Assembly: GCF_016793825.1 (NCBI RefSeq)
Contig: NZ_JAEULM010000023.1
Location: 1 to 64,000 of the forward strand
From: Sphingopyxis sp.
Lineage (GTDB): Bacteria > Pseudomonadota > Alphaproteobacteria > Sphingomonadales > Sphingomonadaceae
Length of the DNA: 64,000 nt
Reading direction: 5' to 3'
Both the position numbers and the translations under genes were made by a program. Each line of letters begins with the position of its first letter. Within the stretch, counting starts at the first letter, position 1. Under the pieces are notes generated by a model. That model did not search any database, was not told where the DNA came from, and worked only from the letters and a program-made list of their open reading frames with translations. This document shows positions 55,065 through 64,000 of this stretch, in pieces.

Positions 55065-57509
55065 TTGACCGCGCAAAGCCTGCCTTCCGCTGATGAACAT
55101 TTCAGCCGGAGGGCGGGTTCCACGGAACCGCTCTCCGCTCGCGCGATTCTATCGCGCATCGATTTCGCTATCATCGGCGGCCTCGCCCTGCTGTCCGTCG
55201 CGCTGCTTTTCTGGGCGACGCGCAGCGGCGTGCTGGCGGCTGGTTTTCTGGCGGGGTTGGCGATTGCGGTGGGCGGCACCCTGCTGGCGCGTCGATTGTT
55301 TCCTGCAAGCGTCGCTGGGGAGGCGGCCGCCCCCGACTGGACGATGTTACGTCAGGCTGTGAACCATGACGATGTCGCGATCGCTGTCACGGACCGGGCC
55401 GGTCGCCTTGTCTGCGCCAATGACCTGTTCGCGACCTGGATGGGTGGTTTCGTTACGCCGCCGGGGTTGCCGCTCGAGGGACGTGGGGCGGAGCTTCTGA
55501 AGAATGCCGGTCGTAACGCCTGGCGCGATGGCGAGGGGTATGTTGATGACATCGCCGTCGGTCCGCTGCCGTTGCGAGCGCAGGTAACGCGCACGGGGCA
55601 GGCCGAGGATTATCTTGTCTGGCGTTTTTCGGCCCTGGAGCGGCTCGACCTGGCAACCGAAGTCGTACGGCACCTCGATGGTCCCGCTGGCCGCACTCTG
55701 GGCCATGCCGGTGTCATGACGGCGCTGGTCAGCGCCGAAGGCAGGCTCCGTACGGCGAACCATGCTTTCCTTCTGCGTGCGCTCGGCGAAGGCGATCAGG
55801 CGCATTATGCGGGGCGTGATGTTGCCACGATGCTGCGCCTCGACGATGCCGGATCGTTGTTCTTTGCTCGCGAGGGCGACCGCGCGACGCCGGTCCGGAT
55901 GATCCAGATTCCGCTGACTCCTGCCGACATGAACGGTGCTGTTCTGCTGGCGATGCTCGACGAGGAAATGGGACCTGCGGATCGCGGCACAGCGCAGACC
56001 TATGTCGAGACGCTGCTGTCATTGTTACCGTTTGGGTTGGCGCTCGTCGATCGGGACGGGCGCTTTCTCTATATGAACCGGGCGTTCCTTCGGGCGGCCG
56101 GGGTGGGTGAGGGCAAGCCGCCGCGATATCCCGGCGACTTGGTGGTCGGTGAAGACAAGAGCCCGCTCGCCGACATGATCCGTCGACATAGCAGCGGGCA
56201 GCAAGTCGGCGGCGATCTGTCGATCCGACTGGCCGGGCAGGGCGACGAACCTGTGTCGATGCGCGTCGTCGGCGTGCGGGGACTAGGCGAAGCGGCAGTG
56301 TTGCTGAGCCTCAAGGATTCGAGCGAGGAATCGAGGCTCAAGCGTCAGGTCGCGCAAGCGTCGAAGATGCAGGCGGTTGGACAGCTTGCCGGCGGGGTCG
56401 CGCACGATTTCAACAATATCCTGACTGCGGTGCTGGGGTCGTGCGACCTGATGCTGATGCGTCATACGCCGGGCGACAGCGACTACGACGATATCCAGCA
56501 GATTCGCAGCAACGCCAACCGCGCCGCAAGTCTGACACGGCAATTGCTCGCCTTTTCCCGTCAGCAGACGCTGCGTCCCCAAATCCTGCAACTGCCCGAC
56601 GTGATTTCGGAAGTATCACACCTGCTCAAGCGCCTGATCGGCGATACGGTGCAGCTTTCGGTTCATCACGGTCGCGGTCTCGGAGCGGTGCGCGCCGACC
56701 CCGGGCAGCTTGAGCAGGTGATCATCAACCTTGCGGTCAACGCGCGCGACGCGATGCCGGGTGGCGGGACATTGACGATTGAGACCTATCCGGTATCGGC
56801 GGCCGATGTTCGTCAAATGGGCAATGAATTCATGCCGCCCGCCGACTATAGCGCGCTGAAGGTCGGTGATACCGGCACCGGCATTCCGGTCGACGTGCTG
56901 CCCAAGATTTTCGAACCTTTCTTTACTACCAAGGACGTAGGCAAAGGCACGGGGCTGGGTCTGTCGACCGTGTACGGCATCATAAAGCAGTCGGCGGGGT
57001 TCATTTTCGCGGACAGCAAACCGGGCGAAACGAGCTTTACGATTTACCTGCCTGTCCATCGCGCCGAGAATGGTGCGCCCGTAACTCCGACGCCGACGGT
57101 GAAGCCTAAGAAGAGCCAATGGGGTACCGGGACCATTCTGCTTGTCGAGGACGAGGACATGGTTCGGGCGGTTGCGGAACGCGCATTGACCCGTGCGGGT
57201 TATAGTGTCGTGACCGCATCGCAGGGAGAAGAGGGGTTGGAGCGCTTTGCCGGGATGGACAAGATCGATCTGATCCTCAGCGACGTGGTGATGCCGACGA
57301 TGGATGGCCCCGCGATGGTACGCGCGATGCGAGCGAAGCGGCCGACACTGCCGGTACTCTTCATGTCGGGCTATGCCGAAGAACAACTCCGCCAATCGAT
57401 CAACATCGAGGATGTCGCCTTCCTGCCCAAGCCTTTTTCGGTCGCGCAACTGGCTGAAGCGGTGTCGGCGGCGCTCGACAACGCCGCGCATCGTGCGTCC
57501 GATGATTGA
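55065..57509 (+). CDS. cckA: Hybrid sensor histidine kinase CckA
   Basis: An inner-membrane kinase of 814 residues that heads the CckA-ChpT-CtrA relay. Two transmembrane segments at about 33-78, PAS-like regions at about 95-200, 205-300 and 310-415, then the HisKA helix with His447 in AGGVAHDFNNILTAVLG, an HATPase domain (NLAVNARDAMPGGG, GDTGTGIP, GKGTGLGLSTVYGI) and a C-terminal receiver with phospho-acceptor Asp740 in LILSDVVMP. A TTG start with GGGAAAG upstream is used. The HDFNN box and overall layout match CckA rather than generic hybrid kinases, and chpT is in the same window. Confidence 0.9.
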   Translation: MTAQSLPSADEHFSRRAGSTEPLSARAILSRIDFAIIGGLALLSVALLFWATRSGVLAAGFLAGLAIAVGGTLLARRLFPASVAGEAAAPDWTMLRQAVNHDDVAIAVTDRAGRLVCANDLFATWMGGFVTPPGLPLEGRGAELLKNAGRNAWRDGEGYVDDIAVGPLPLRAQVTRTGQAEDYLVWRFSALERLDLATEVVRHLDGPAGRTLGHAGVMTALVSAEGRLRTANHAFLLRALGEGDQAHYAGRDVATMLRLDDAGSLFFAREGDRATPVRMIQIPLTPADMNGAVLLAMLDEEMGPADRGTAQTYVETLLSLLPFGLALVDRDGRFLYMNRAFLRAAGVGEGKPPRYPGDLVVGEDKSPLADMIRRHSSGQQVGGDLSIRLAGQGDEPVSMRVVGVRGLGEAAVLLSLKDSSEESRLKRQVAQASKMQAVGQLAGGVAHDFNNILTAVLGSCDLMLMRHTPGDSDYDDIQQIRSNANRAASLTRQLLAFSRQQTLRPQILQLPDVISEVSHLLKRLIGDTVQLSVHHGRGLGAVRADPGQLEQVIINLAVNARDAMPGGGTLTIETYPVSAADVRQMGNEFMPPADYSALKVGDTGTGIPVDVLPKIFEPFFTTKDVGKGTGLGLSTVYGIIKQSAGFIFADSKPGETSFTIYLPVHRAENGAPVTPTPTVKPKKSQWGTGTILLVEDEDMVRAVAERALTRAGYSVVTASQGEEGLERFAGMDKIDLILSDVVMPTMDGPAMVRAMRAKRPTLPVLFMSGYAEEQLRQSINIEDVAFLPKPFSVAQLAEAVSAALDNAAHRASDD

Positions 57510-57852
57510 AGCGCTGCGGATCCTGCTCGTCGAGGACGATGTTTTGATCGGCATGATGCTGGTCGATATGTTCGACGCGCTCGGTCTGCCCGAGCCTGCG
57601 CAGGCGACGACGAACGAAGAGGCGCTGGCGCTGATTGCAAACGAGCCCCTCCTCGGCGCACTCGTCGATATCAACCTGGGTGACGAAAAAGGCTGGCCGA
57701 TCGCCGATGCGCTGGCGGCCCGCGACATTCCGTTCGCCTTCACTTCTGGCGGGGGCGACGTCATCCCGGCTGAACACGCGGGGCGCAGGCTGGTCTCCAA
57801 GCCGTTCAGGCTTAACGACATCGAAGCGGCGATCCGCGAGTTTTCGGCCTGA
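57502..57852 (+). CDS. Single-domain response regulator
   Basis: A 116-residue receiver. LLVEDDVLIG carries the acidic pair, phospho-acceptor Asp is in ALVDINLGDEKGW, and SKPF has the conserved Lys. It overlaps the cckA stop by eight bases, so it is coupled to CckA. It resembles the small receivers often linked to stress or HWE-type kinases. Its place in the CckA relay is inference. Confidence 0.85.
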   Translation: MIEALRILLVEDDVLIGMMLVDMFDALGLPEPAQATTNEEALALIANEPLLGALVDINLGDEKGWPIADALAARDIPFAFTSGGGDVIPAEHAGRRLVSKPFRLNDIEAAIREFSA

Positions 57853-57963
57853 CGGCCGGGTATCGTCACCCTGCGACCTTCGGAATATGGTCTTCTCCTT
57901 GCTACATTCTCCAAGACTTCACCTTTTTCCGGACGAATGAAAAGGAGGATGGGAGATTAATTT

Positions 57964-57978
57964 GTTCCCCTCTTGTTC
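57964..57978 (+). promoter_or_regulatory. LexA (SOS) box upstream of recA
   Basis: GTTC at 57964-57967, seven bases, then GTTC at 57975-57978: an exact alphaproteobacterial LexA operator. It lies 78 bases before the recA start and overlaps a possible -35 TTGTTC at 57973-57978, so LexA bound here would block polymerase. Confidence 0.88.
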
Positions 57979-58055
57979 CTGCAGAACAAATGTGGCACAT
58001 AGGGTCCAGCGTTGCGATGCTCATGCTGTCGCTCTAGAGCTGGAAAGGGACGGTT

Positions 58056-59138
58056 ATGGCCGGACAATTATCACTCGTCGAATCGGGGAAATCAGTGAAC
58101 GGAACGGACAGGCAGAAGGCGCTCGACGCCGCGCTCGCGCAGATCGATCGCGCGTTTGGCAAGGGCTCGGTAATGAAGCTGGGCTCGAAGGAAGCGATGC
58201 AGGTCGAGGCGATCTCGACGGGTTCTCTCGGGCTCGATATCGCACTTGGCGTCGGCGGGTTGCCGCGCGGCCGCGTTATCGAAATCTACGGGCCGGAAAG
58301 CTCGGGCAAGACGACGCTGGCGCTGCACACGCTGGCCGAAGCGCAGAAGACAGGCGGGACGGTCGCGTTCGTCGACGCCGAGCATGCCCTCGATCCCGTC
58401 TATGCGCGCAAGCTGGGCGTCAATATCGACGAGTTGATCGTGTCGCAGCCCGACACCGGCGAACAGGCGCTTGAGATCGTCGATACCCTCGTGCGTTCGA
58501 ACGCGATCGATGTGCTTGTCGTCGATTCGGTTGCGGCGCTCGTTCCGCGCGCCGAAATCGAAGGCGAGATGGGCGATAGTCATGTCGGGCTGCAGGCGCG
58601 CCTGATGTCGCAGTCGCTGCGCAAGCTTACCGGCTCGATCAGCCGTTCGCGCTGCATGGTGATTTTCATCAACCAGCTCCGCATGAAGATCGGCGTGATG
58701 TATGGCAATCCCGAAACCACGACGGGCGGAAACGCACTCAAATTCTATGCTTCGGTTCGCTTGGATATCCGTCGTACCGGCCAGATCAAGAATGGCGACG
58801 AGATCGTGGGTAACACCACGAAGGTGAAGGTGGTCAAGAACAAGGTGGCGCCGCCATTCAAGCAGGTCGAATTCGACATCATGTACGGGCAGGGCATTTC
58901 GAAGATCGGCGAAATTCTCGACATCGGCGTCAAGGCCGGGCTCGTCGAGAAATCGGGTGCCTGGTTCAGCTATGACTCGATCCGTATCGGCCAGGGCCGC
59001 GAAAATGCGAAGACTTTTCTGACCGAAAATCCCGAGCTTCGCGAACGCCTCGAAGCCGCGATCCGCGGCCGGACCGACGCCGTGGCTGAGGAAATGATGG
59101 CCGGTCCTGACGACAACGGCGACGACAACGACAATTGA
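58056..59138 (+). CDS. recA: Recombinase RecA
   Basis: Forms filaments on single-stranded DNA, catalyses strand exchange and triggers LexA self-cleavage. It has 360 residues. Walker [10 protein letters not shown] is at 79-87, Walker B is in [10 protein letters not shown], loop L1 has [19 protein letters not shown] and loop L2 [21 protein letters not shown]. The acidic tail DDNGDDNDN is typical. Controlled by the LexA box upstream. No recX follows; the next downstream gene is a ureohydrolase. Confidence 0.99.
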   Translation: MAGQLSLVESGKSVNGTDRQKALDAALAQIDRAFGKGSVMKLGSKEAMQVEAISTGSLGLDIALGVGGLPRGRVIEIYGPESSGKTTLALHTLAEAQKTGGTVAFVDAEHALDPVYARKLGVNIDELIVSQPDTGEQALEIVDTLVRSNAIDVLVVDSVAALVPRAEIEGEMGDSHVGLQARLMSQSLRKLTGSISRSRCMVIFINQLRMKIGVMYGNPETTTGGNALKFYASVRLDIRRTGQIKNGDEIVGNTTKVKVVKNKVAPPFKQVEFDIMYGQGISKIGEILDIGVKAGLVEKSGAWFSYDSIRIGQGRENAKTFLTENPELRERLEAAIRGRTDAVAEEMMAGPDDNGDDNDN

Positions 59139-59297
59139 TGGTGATCCGGCCGGTTTGTACTCCAACGGATCGGTCGGCTGACGGCGGCGGGCCGCTATAG
59201 ATTTGCACATGCCCCTCTCATGCAGGTCGGCCCGCCTGCCGTTGTTTCCCGCATGGTTGCGCCTTGCGCAGGGTCGGCCAGCGACTACAAGTGTATC

Positions 59298-60131
59298 ATG
59301 CCTGCGATCCGCCTCTTCGGCTTACCTACCGACATCAACAGCAGTTTCGAGCGCGGTGCGGCCGGTGGACCGGGTGCCATCCGGGCCGCCCTTCGGAGCG
59401 ATCGCGGCAATCTCGCGAGCGAACTCGGTCCCGAAATCGGCATCGACATTGCCTTCGCCGATGATGGCGATTTGCCGCTCAGCGAAGACACGGCGCGCGA
59501 CGATGCGGCCATCCGCCGTCATGTCGCAATGCTTCAGGAAGATGGCGAAGTTCCCCTTGCTCTGGGCGGCGACCATGCGGTGACCTTTCCGCTTGTCGTT
59601 GCGGCGGCGATCTGCTTCGGGCCGGTGAACATTCTCCATTTTGATGCCCACCCCGATCTCTACGATGATTTCGGCGGTAATCCGCGCAGCCATGCATCGC
59701 CCTTCGCGCGGATCTGCGAGGCTGGTCATGCAAAGCGACTGATACAGGTCGGGATCCGCACGCTCAATGCGCATTGCCGTGAGCAAGCCGAGCGATTCGG
59801 GGTCGAAGTCGTGCCGATGGCGGGGTTCACGCCCGACGCCGTGCCAGTCCTCGAGGGGCCGCTTTATATTTCGATCGATCTCGACGGTATCGACCCCTCG
59901 GCCGCTCCGGGCGTGGCGCACCCGGAGCCCGGGGGGCTGACGGTGCGCGAGGTACTCGCCATATTGCACAAGCAGACAGCGCCGATCGTCGGAGCCGATA
60001 TCGTCGAATATCATCCCGGCCGTGACATCGGTGATGTCACGGCGATCCTGGGGGCCAAGCTTGTCCGCGAGCTCGCAGCGCTGATCGACCGCAACGGTTC
60101 CTATCCCGTCCACGAAGGAGACGCGCCATGA
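59298..60131 (+). CDS. Agmatinase/arginase-family ureohydrolase
   Basis: A 277-residue manganese enzyme of the ureohydrolase fold. Metal ligands are visible in ALGGDHA, HFDAHPDLYDD and SIDLDGIDPSAAPG. The substrate (agmatine, arginine, guanidinobutyrate or formiminoglutamate) cannot be decided; no His or arginine pathway genes are adjacent. The ATG at 59298 gives the normal family start; the ribosome site is weak. It overlaps the GST gene by four bases (ATGA). Confidence 0.87.
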   Translation: MPAIRLFGLPTDINSSFERGAAGGPGAIRAALRSDRGNLASELGPEIGIDIAFADDGDLPLSEDTARDDAAIRRHVAMLQEDGEVPLALGGDHAVTFPLVVAAAICFGPVNILHFDAHPDLYDDFGGNPRSHASPFARICEAGHAKRLIQVGIRTLNAHCREQAERFGVEVVPMAGFTPDAVPVLEGPLYISIDLDGIDPSAAPGVAHPEPGGLTVREVLAILHKQTAPIVGADIVEYHPGRDIGDVTAILGAKLVRELAALIDRNGSYPVHEGDAP

Positions 60132-60754
60132 GCCTGATCGTACACCATCTCAACAACAGTCGCTCGCAGCGCATCCTGTGGCTGCTTGAGGAAATCGGCG
60201 CGGCCTATGACATCAAATATTACGACCGCGATCCGATCACCAACCTGGCGCCGTCCGCGCTGATCGCGGTGCATCCGCTAGGCAAATCGCCCGTCATCGA
60301 GGACGACGGTCGCGTGATTACCGAATCGGGAGCGATTACCGAATATCTGTGCGAGCGGCATGGCGGCGGGCACCTGGTTCCTGAACGGGGTACCGACGAT
60401 CACACCACCCACCTCGAATGGCTGCACTTTGCCGAGGGGTCCGCGATGACGCCGATCCTGCTTCGGCTGTACACGGCGCGGATCGGTGAGGCGGCGGCGG
60501 TGCTCGAGCCGAGGATCGCACAGCAGCTCGATTCGCATTTCTCTTATATGGAAGATCGCCTTCTCCCGAGCGGTCACTTCATCGGCGACAGCCTGTCGGC
60601 CGCCGACATCATGCTGAGCTTTCCGGCCGAGATCGCGATCATGCAGGGGATGGCGCCGCGCTATCCCAAGCTCGCCGATTTCGTGAACCGCTGTCATGAC
60701 CGGGCGGCCTGGCGGCGCGCGCGGGACAAGGGCGGCGCCTATTATGGCTATTGA
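60128..60754 (+). CDS. Glutathione S-transferase
   Basis: A 208-residue cytosolic GST. The thioredoxin-fold N-terminal domain (about 1-80) has NNSRSQRILWLLEEIGAAYDIKYYDRD with Ser as the likely glutathione-activating residue, and GKSPVIEDDGRVITESGAITEYL. The helical C-terminal domain has GDSLSAADIMLSFPAEIA, the conserved N-capping motif. It is coupled to the ureohydrolase before it and overlaps the next gene by 11 bases. Confidence 0.92.
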   Translation: MSLIVHHLNNSRSQRILWLLEEIGAAYDIKYYDRDPITNLAPSALIAVHPLGKSPVIEDDGRVITESGAITEYLCERHGGGHLVPERGTDDHTTHLEWLHFAEGSAMTPILLRLYTARIGEAAAVLEPRIAQQLDSHFSYMEDRLLPSGHFIGDSLSAADIMLSFPAEIAIMQGMAPRYPKLADFVNRCHDRAAWRRARDKGGAYYGY

Positions 60755-61343
60755 TCGCAAGGCCAGAGGTCGCACTCTTCTGGCGATCGCGGCTTTGTTT
60801 TCGAGTGGCCCGGCGTTATCTGCCGCACCGCCGCTGGTGGCGCCGGAGGTCGAGCGGGAGATCGTCGCCCCGGAGGGCGTGGCTTTCGCGCCGTCGCCGA
60901 CCGACGAGGAAGCCGCGGTCGACCGTTTCGCCTCCTATACGATGGCGCTTGCAAAGCGTGATTTCGCGGCAGCGTACGCGATGCTGCGACTGTCGTTCCA
61001 GGCATCGAACCCGCGACTCGAATGGGAAATGAACCTGCGAAAACGCCCAGCGCTGTGGGCGGACGGAAAGATCCGCATCTTGCGGCTGAGCTGGTATCTC
61101 GATCCTGCGGGCCAGCCACCCGGTCTCTACGCCGCGTTCGATTTTCGTGGCGATCGCAAGGACGGGACGATGGATTGCGGATATGTCGCGGTTCATCGGA
61201 CGGTGCCCGGCACTCCCTTCACCGTCGTGCGGATCGACACCTCTGAAGTGCCGCCAGAGCTGTTAGAAGACGGGGTGCCGAAAGCCGATGTGCTGCGCCA
61301 GTTGCCCTGTTATCTGGGCAAGGGGATCGCGACAGCTTTTTGA
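60744..61343 (+). CDS. Exported protein with DUF4019-like domain
   Basis: A 199-residue protein with a signal peptide (LLAIAALFSSGPALSAA, about 9-29). The mature part (about 55-185) has ALAKRDFAAAYAMLRLSFQ, SWYLDPAGQPPGLYAAFDF and DCGYVAVHR, a pattern that weakly recalls DUF4019 proteins. It overlaps the GST gene by 11 bases. Its arrangement is repeated in the next gene, 61473, suggesting an old tandem duplication. Confidence 0.75.
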   Translation: MAIDRKARGRTLLAIAALFSSGPALSAAPPLVAPEVEREIVAPEGVAFAPSPTDEEAAVDRFASYTMALAKRDFAAAYAMLRLSFQASNPRLEWEMNLRKRPALWADGKIRILRLSWYLDPAGQPPGLYAAFDFRGDRKDGTMDCGYVAVHRTVPGTPFTVVRIDTSEVPPELLEDGVPKADVLRQLPCYLGKGIATAF

Positions 61344-61472
61344 TATCGATAAAATTTCGGCTTGTATGACGCCATCGGCCCGCGCACGGCTGCGTGCGGG
61401 GGCACCGCGAGCGAATCGCGGAGCGGCAGGTGGGGCCGGACTGGCAACACGTGAATCGGTGGGGGAATATTG

Positions 61473-62213
61473 ATGGCGACGATTTTCGTGGCTGCATTGC
61501 TTGCGGCGGCATCCGGTTCGCCAGACATCAAGATAGAGGTTGTTCCGGGGCGCGGTTATGCCGCGACCGTTACATTTATCGACGCGAACGAGTTCACGCC
61601 GGTCATTGATCGGATCAAGCTGCTGGCAGCAGAGAAATGCGGGAAGCAAAGTGTCCGGTTCGGCCGCTATTTTTTCGATAACCAGATCGACGTCGCGCGC
61701 GGCGTGACGGTCATCAAGGATTTTCGGCAGAGCTTCTCCTGCTTTGATCCGGCTACCGATCCGTACAAGCCCGTGCCGGCCGACTGGAAAGCGAGTGCGG
61801 CCGACGTCGCAGCCGCGACGCAGTTCGTCACGCGCTTCCTGACCTACCTCGACGCTGGGAACGCGCGCGCGTTGGCGGCGCTGATGGACCCGCAACTGGA
61901 AGCGACGACGGAAGAGATGAACCGGTTCAGCGGTGAAGCGAAGATGCACCAAACGGGAACCGGCAGCTTCACCGCAAGATTGGACGCATGGCTCAATAAT
62001 CCGCCCGATGCGAGCTATCCGGGTGCCTATGCATTTTTTTCGGTCCTGAGTTCGCATCCGGGAATTGCCGGCACATGTGGCGGGATACTGGTTTATCGCG
62101 TTGCCGAAGGTAAATATCAGATTTCGCAATATGATGTGCGTTATGTATCGCAGAAGCTGATCGACGAAGAGGGGATGAGTGACGAAGAACTGGATCGTCT
62201 GTGCCGGCGTTAG
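61473..62213 (+). CDS. Exported protein related to the preceding one
   Basis: A 246-residue protein with a short N-terminal signal (ATIFVAALLAAASG). The C-terminal half has FVTRFLTYLDAGNARALAALMDPQ, AWLNNPPDASYPGAYAFFSV and TCGGILVYR, parallel in order to AYAMLR, SWYLDPAGQPPGLYAAFDF and DCGYVAVHR of the gene before. The ATG at 61473 is taken because GGGGGA precedes it; an in-frame TTG lies one codon upstream. Function unknown. Confidence 0.72.
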   Translation: MATIFVAALLAAASGSPDIKIEVVPGRGYAATVTFIDANEFTPVIDRIKLLAAEKCGKQSVRFGRYFFDNQIDVARGVTVIKDFRQSFSCFDPATDPYKPVPADWKASAADVAAATQFVTRFLTYLDAGNARALAALMDPQLEATTEEMNRFSGEAKMHQTGTGSFTARLDAWLNNPPDASYPGAYAFFSVLSSHPGIAGTCGGILVYRVAEGKYQISQYDVRYVSQKLIDEEGMSDEELDRLCRR

Positions 62214-62241
62214 GGGATGGCCGCGGGTTCGCGCGTAGTGC

Positions 62242-62270
62242 TTGAGAAAAGCGCTGTCTCGCACTAGATC
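62242..62270 (+). promoter_or_regulatory. Candidate promoter of alaS
   Basis: TTGAGA at 62242-62247 and TAGATC at 62265-62270 are spaced by 17 bases. The expected start point, six to seven bases after the -10, falls on or next to the A of the alaS ATG at 62277, and no Shine-Dalgarno sequence lies upstream, so the message may be leaderless. Confidence 0.5.
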
Positions 62271-62276
62271 GCGCGC

Positions 62277-64000
62277 ATGACATCGACCAACGACATTCGC
62301 CGCTCTTTCCTCGACTATTTCGGGGAGACGGGGCACCATATCGAACCTTCGGCCCCGCTGGTTCCGTATAACGACCCGACGCTGATGTTCGTCAACGCGG
62401 GGATGGTTCCGTTCAAGAATGTCTTCACCGGGCTTGAAAAGCGCCCTTACAGCACGGCGACCTCGTCGCAGAAATGCGTGCGGGCGGGCGGCAAGCACAA
62501 CGACCTCGACAATGTCGGCTATACCGCGCGCCATCACACCTTCTTTGAAATGCTGGGGAATTTTTCCTTTGGCGATTATTTCAAGGAGCAGGCGATCCAT
62601 CACGCCTGGACGCTGATCACCAAGACCTGGGGCCTCGCGCCGGAGAAGCTGACCGCCACCATCTATCACACCGACGATGAAGCCTTCGACCTTTGGAAAA
62701 AGATCGCGGGCCTTCCTGAAGATCGCATCATCCGCATCCCGACCAGCGATAATTTCTGGTCGATGGGCGATACCGGGCCGTGCGGCCCGTGCAGCGAAAT
62801 CTTCTATGACCATGGCGACCATATCTGGGGTGGGCCTCCGGGATCGCCGGAAGAAGACGGCGACCGCTTCGTCGAGATATGGAACCTGGTGTTCATGCAA
62901 TATGAGCAGTTGCCGGGCGGCGAGCGGCTCGATTTGCCGCGGCCGAGCATCGACACCGGCATGGGGCTGGAGCGGATCGCGGCGGTGCTGCAGGGCGTCC
63001 ATGACAATTATGACACCGACACGTTCAAGGCGCTGATCGCGGCGTCGGTAGACCTGACCGGCGTTCCGGCCGAAGGCGCCACGCAAGCGAGCCATCGTGT
63101 CATCGCCGACCATCTGCGCGCATCCAGCTTCCTCGTGGCCGACGGCGTGCTGCCGTCGAATGAGGGGCGCGGCTATGTGCTGCGCCGGATCATGCGCCGC
63201 GCGATGCGCCACGCGCACCTGCTGGGCGCGAAGGATCCGCTGATGCATCGGCTGCTGCCGTCGCTGACGGCCGAGATGGGCGCGGCCTATCCCGAACTTA
63301 TCCGTGCGCAGCCGTTGATCGCCGAGACGCTGGAGCGCGAAGAAACGAAGTTCCGCCAGACGCTCGATAAGGGTCTTCGCCTGCTGGACGAGGCGACGGT
63401 TGGCATGGGCAAGGGCGATACTTTGCCCGGCGAAGTCGCGTTCAAGCTGTATGATACCTATGGCTTTCCCTATGACCTCACCGAAGATGCGCTGCGAGCC
63501 GGCGATATCTCGGTCGATCGCGCGGGCTTCGATGCGGCGATGGCGCAGCAAAAGGCGGCGGCGCGCGCGGCCTGGAAGGGAAGCGGGGACAAGGCTTCGG
63601 ACGAAATCTGGTTCGACCTTGCCGAAGCGAACGGCAGCACGGAATTTACGGGCTATGGCGCGACCGCGGGTGAAGGCGAAGTCATCGCGCTCGTCAAGGA
63701 CGGCGTTCGGGTTGACGAGGCCAAGGCCGGCGAAACCGTCGTCGTGCTGACCAACCAGACGCCCTTTTATGGCGAGAGCGGCGGCCAGATGGGCGACGCC
63801 GGTACGATCGCCACGTTGGAGGGCGCCAAGGCCTTCGTCAGCGACACGGGCAAACCGCTCGGCCGTCTGCACACGCATCAGGCAAGGATCGAGGCGGGCC
63901 GCCTGAAGGTCGGCGATACCGTGCAACTGACCGTCGATGCCGCGCGTCGCGATCGCATTCGCTCCAATCACAGCGCGACCCACCTGTTGCATGCAGCGCT
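62277..64000 (+). CDS. alaS: Alanyl-tRNA synthetase, 5' part
   Basis: Charges tRNA-Ala and edits mischarged Ser/Gly. The first 574 codons are in the window; the family has about 875-890, so it continues beyond the right edge. The class II core has [84 protein letters not shown] and the motif 3 region [14 protein letters not shown]. The last visible residues [12 protein letters not shown] hold the HxxxH zinc motif of the editing domain. ATG at 62277 has no ribosome site. Confidence 0.97.
   Translation, partial: MTSTNDIRRSFLDYFGETGHHIEPSAPLVPYNDPTLMFVNAGMVPFKNVFTGLEKRPYSTATSSQKCVRAGGKHNDLDNVGYTARHHTFFEMLGNFSFGDYFKEQAIHHAWTLITKTWGLAPEKLTATIYHTDDEAFDLWKKIAGLPEDRIIRIPTSDNFWSMGDTGPCGPCSEIFYDHGDHIWGGPPGSPEEDGDRFVEIWNLVFMQYEQLPGGERLDLPRPSIDTGMGLERIAAVLQGVHDNYDTDTFKALIAASVDLTGVPAEGATQASHRVIADHLRASSFLVADGVLPSNEGRGYVLRRIMRRAMRHAHLLGAKDPLMHRLLPSLTAEMGAAYPELIRAQPLIAETLEREETKFRQTLDKGLRLLDEATVGMGKGDTLPGEVAFKLYDTYGFPYDLTEDALRAGDISVDRAGFDAAMAQQKAAARAAWKGSGDKASDEIWFDLAEANGSTEFTGYGATAGEGEVIALVKDGVRVDEAKAGETVVVLTNQTPFYGESGGQMGDAGTIATLEGAKAFVSDTGKPLGRLHTHQARIEAGRLKVGDTVQLTVDAARRDRIRSNHSATHLLHAA

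Noticed and set aside
61263-63992. Minus-strand open frame of about 909 codons
   Set aside because: Antisense to alaS and the exported-protein genes; no domain seen.

Overview
The window reads as a chromosomal stretch of a GC-rich alphaproteobacterium of the order Sphingomonadales; Sphingopyxis or a close relative is my best guess. Grounds: a TonB-dependent receptor of the sphingomonad type, the CckA-ChpT relay proteins, the alphaproteobacterial LexA box GTTC-N7-GTTC before recA, RpoH with the usual RpoH box, frequent GTG/TTG starts, and GC-rich palindromic intergenic repeats. Genus assignment is inference. No rRNA, tRNA, prophage or CRISPR was seen. The only RNA gene is rnpB.

Layout: (1) 1-1666, end of a probable insertion sequence joined to a 5'-truncated TonB receptor. 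(2) 1808-4908, tandem-domain HxlR regulator, MFS exporter and two small envelope proteins, closed by a strong terminator. (3) 5109-8496, guaB, an rsmB-type rRNA methyltransferase and a TPR protein, with a 149-bp palindromic repeat between the first two. (4) 8527-14227 (minus), the envelope/B6/ribosome operon lptD-surA-pdxA-rsmA. (5) 14529-16973, pepA, holC, ndk, then a terminator shared with cls. (6) 17032-20726 (minus), purM, a purN fused to a YjbR domain, and cls. (7) 20938-26514, a DUF2066-like protein, hdaA, ppk1 and ppx, all overlapping and probably translationally coupled. (8) 26539-35871, rnd, aspS, hydrolase, PPK2, J-domain protein, small secreted proteins, a decayed gene copy, mtgA, a beta-barrel-like protein and a cupredoxin. 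(9) 35937-44066, rpoH, rluD, chpT and a cheA-cheW-cheY-cheB-cheR cluster. (10) 44134-48251, AmpD-like amidase, rnpB, small membrane proteins and a caspase/Sel1 protein. (11) 48264-55041, greB, slt, dapA, smpB, DUF2062 and an M13 metallopeptidase. (12) 55065-64000, cckA, a receiver protein, SOS-regulated recA, a ureohydrolase, a GST, two related secreted proteins and the 5' part of alaS, which runs off the window.

Functionally this is mostly core genome. Linked themes are cell-cycle and motility signalling (HdaA at replication, CckA-ChpT relay, Che cluster), polyphosphate turnover (PPK1, Ppx, PPK2), cell-wall work (MtgA, Slt, AmpD-like amidase, LptD) and translation quality (AspRS, AlaRS, RluD, RsmA, RsmB, SmpB). 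I found no convincing new multi-gene system. The most unusual items are the PurN-YjbR fusion, a CheA lacking P2 but carrying two CheW modules and a degenerate receiver next to chpT, a decaying duplicate gene at 33756-33896, a repeat that appears to supply the ribosome binding site of the rsmB-like gene, and the IS-receptor junction at the left end.
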